A DNA stretch of 6,187 nucleotides. It comes from M55B154 sp964486725 (lineage in GTDB: Bacteria; Spirochaetota; UBA4802; UB4802). A program made the translations under genes and the position numbers. Shown in pieces: positions 5,876-6,187 of the stretch. Where the stretch lies: NCBI GenBank assembly GCA_964486725.1, contig CAZAOK010000151.1, forward strand, positions 1 through 6,187, in the 5' to 3' direction. The stretch's first letter is position 1, and each line of letters begins with the position of its first letter. Below the pieces are notes generated by a model. It had not been told where the DNA came from and did no database searches. It worked only from the letters and a program-made list of their open reading frames with translations.

Positions 5876-6055
5876 TCAAGAATTTTTTATCTGTGAAAGT
5901 GGACTTTTCCACTGGCAGGAAGAACAGTGCAAATCAGAATACTTGTAACGTTCCCCGTTCAATGTCCGCACAACCGATGCCATTACCAGTGAGTTGCACC
6001 TGGGACAATGCTTCGCGATAAGCTCTTCATTTGTTTTCATGGTATACTGTAACAT
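5876..6055 (-). CDS. Small zinc-ribbon protein of unknown function
   Basis: I do not recognise this 59-residue protein. It has two CxxC pairs, C17-P-R-C20 and C44-S-S-C47, separated by 23 residues. That fits a single four-cysteine zinc ribbon holding most of the chain, with no signal peptide or membrane segment. The start chosen is the ATG at 6055, because GGAGG (6065-6061) lies 5 bases upstream. The frame is open further upstream, to an ATG at 6067 and a TTG at 6103, but neither has a comparable ribosome site and both would place that site inside the coding region. A good intrinsic terminator follows at 5834-5808, supporting a real, separately transcribed gene. Zinc ribbons of this size occur in nucleic-acid-binding and protein-partner roles; nothing here decides between them. 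Confidence 0.7.
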   Translation of the reverse strand: MLQYTMKTNEELIAKHCPRCNSLVMASVVRTLNGERYKYSDLHCSSCQWKSPLSQIKNS

Positions 6056-6060
6056 GTTAT

Positions 6061-6065
6061 CCTCC
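6061..6065 (-). promoter_or_regulatory. Strong Shine-Dalgarno site deciding the zinc-ribbon start
   Basis: GGAGG at 6065-6061 on the - strand is followed by the 5-base spacer ATAAC and then ATG at 6055. It is the strongest ribosome site near this gene and argues against the longer versions starting at 6067 or 6103. Confidence 0.75.
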
Positions 6066-6187
6066 ATCACGTAGTATTGCCGAATGCCGATGTTTACTGT
6101 CAAACTCTACCAGGATGAACATGTGTCAAGAAGATTAAAGTCGATTTCTGCATTAATCCATCGTCACCTCGTATATTTATTATCGGC

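Noticed and set aside
6098..6129. Two TTGACA hexamers on the - strand (6129-6124 and 6103-6098) as -35 boxes for the zinc-ribbon gene
   Set aside because: The first has only TAGAGT at a 14-base spacing. The second would start transcription almost on top of the ribosome binding site and has no good -10. Either may be used, but I cannot support one.
6100..6186. Frame open from the right edge to TGA at 6102-6100 on the - strand, possibly the end of an upstream gene
   Set aside because: It gives only 28 residues with no recognisable motif, so it cannot be told apart from a chance open stretch without sequence beyond the window.

Overview
This window carries bacterial housekeeping genes at moderate GC content. 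On the + strand is one gene, der (a ribosome-assembly GTPase). Running the other way on the - strand is a compact block in transcription order: ndk, adk, tRNA-Ser(CGA), tRNA-Ser(GGA), dnaX, ybaB/ebfC and recR. A small zinc-ribbon gene lies upstream of ndk in its own unit, closed by a good intrinsic terminator. All the identifiable proteins are full length with intact key motifs. I see no insertion sequence, phage gene, CRISPR array, toxin-antitoxin pair or defence system.

Organism: sigma-70-like promoters, AGGAGG-type ribosome binding sites, tRNAs without encoded CCA and the dnaX-ybaB-recR cluster say 'bacterium'. The four-cysteine Adk lid and the long Ndk lean weakly towards a spirochaete- or deltaproteobacteria-like lineage. 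I cannot assign a phylum with confidence from the sequence alone.

Layout: positions 1-207 are non-coding. They hold a strong edge hairpin, an inverted repeat, a set of short repeated blocks and an extended -10 promoter for der. der (208-1521) converges on recR (1531-2130) with 9 bases between stop codons; an 8-bp hairpin sits just inside the recR end. recR, ybaB and dnaX are tightly coupled (8-base gap, then a 1-base TAATG overlap). Two tandem long-variable-arm serine tRNAs fill the space between dnaX and adk, with only short spacers and no terminator. ndk is 39 bases upstream of adk. The region between ndk and the zinc-ribbon gene holds a candidate ndk promoter and the zinc-ribbon terminator.

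How the genes fit together: Ndk and Adk balance (d)NTP and adenylate pools. DnaX builds the replicative clamp loader, and YbaB and RecR act on DNA in nucleoid binding and RecFOR repair. The shared strand and short gaps suggest one mixed mRNA/tRNA transcription unit, which is an inference. The observation most worth a second look is a run of ten A residues in dnaX, at the junction between the clamp-loader core and the tau-specific tail. Both alternative reading frames stop within a few codons of it, as expected for a programmed gamma-like short product. That mechanism is known in other bacteria, so it would be a new instance and not a new system.
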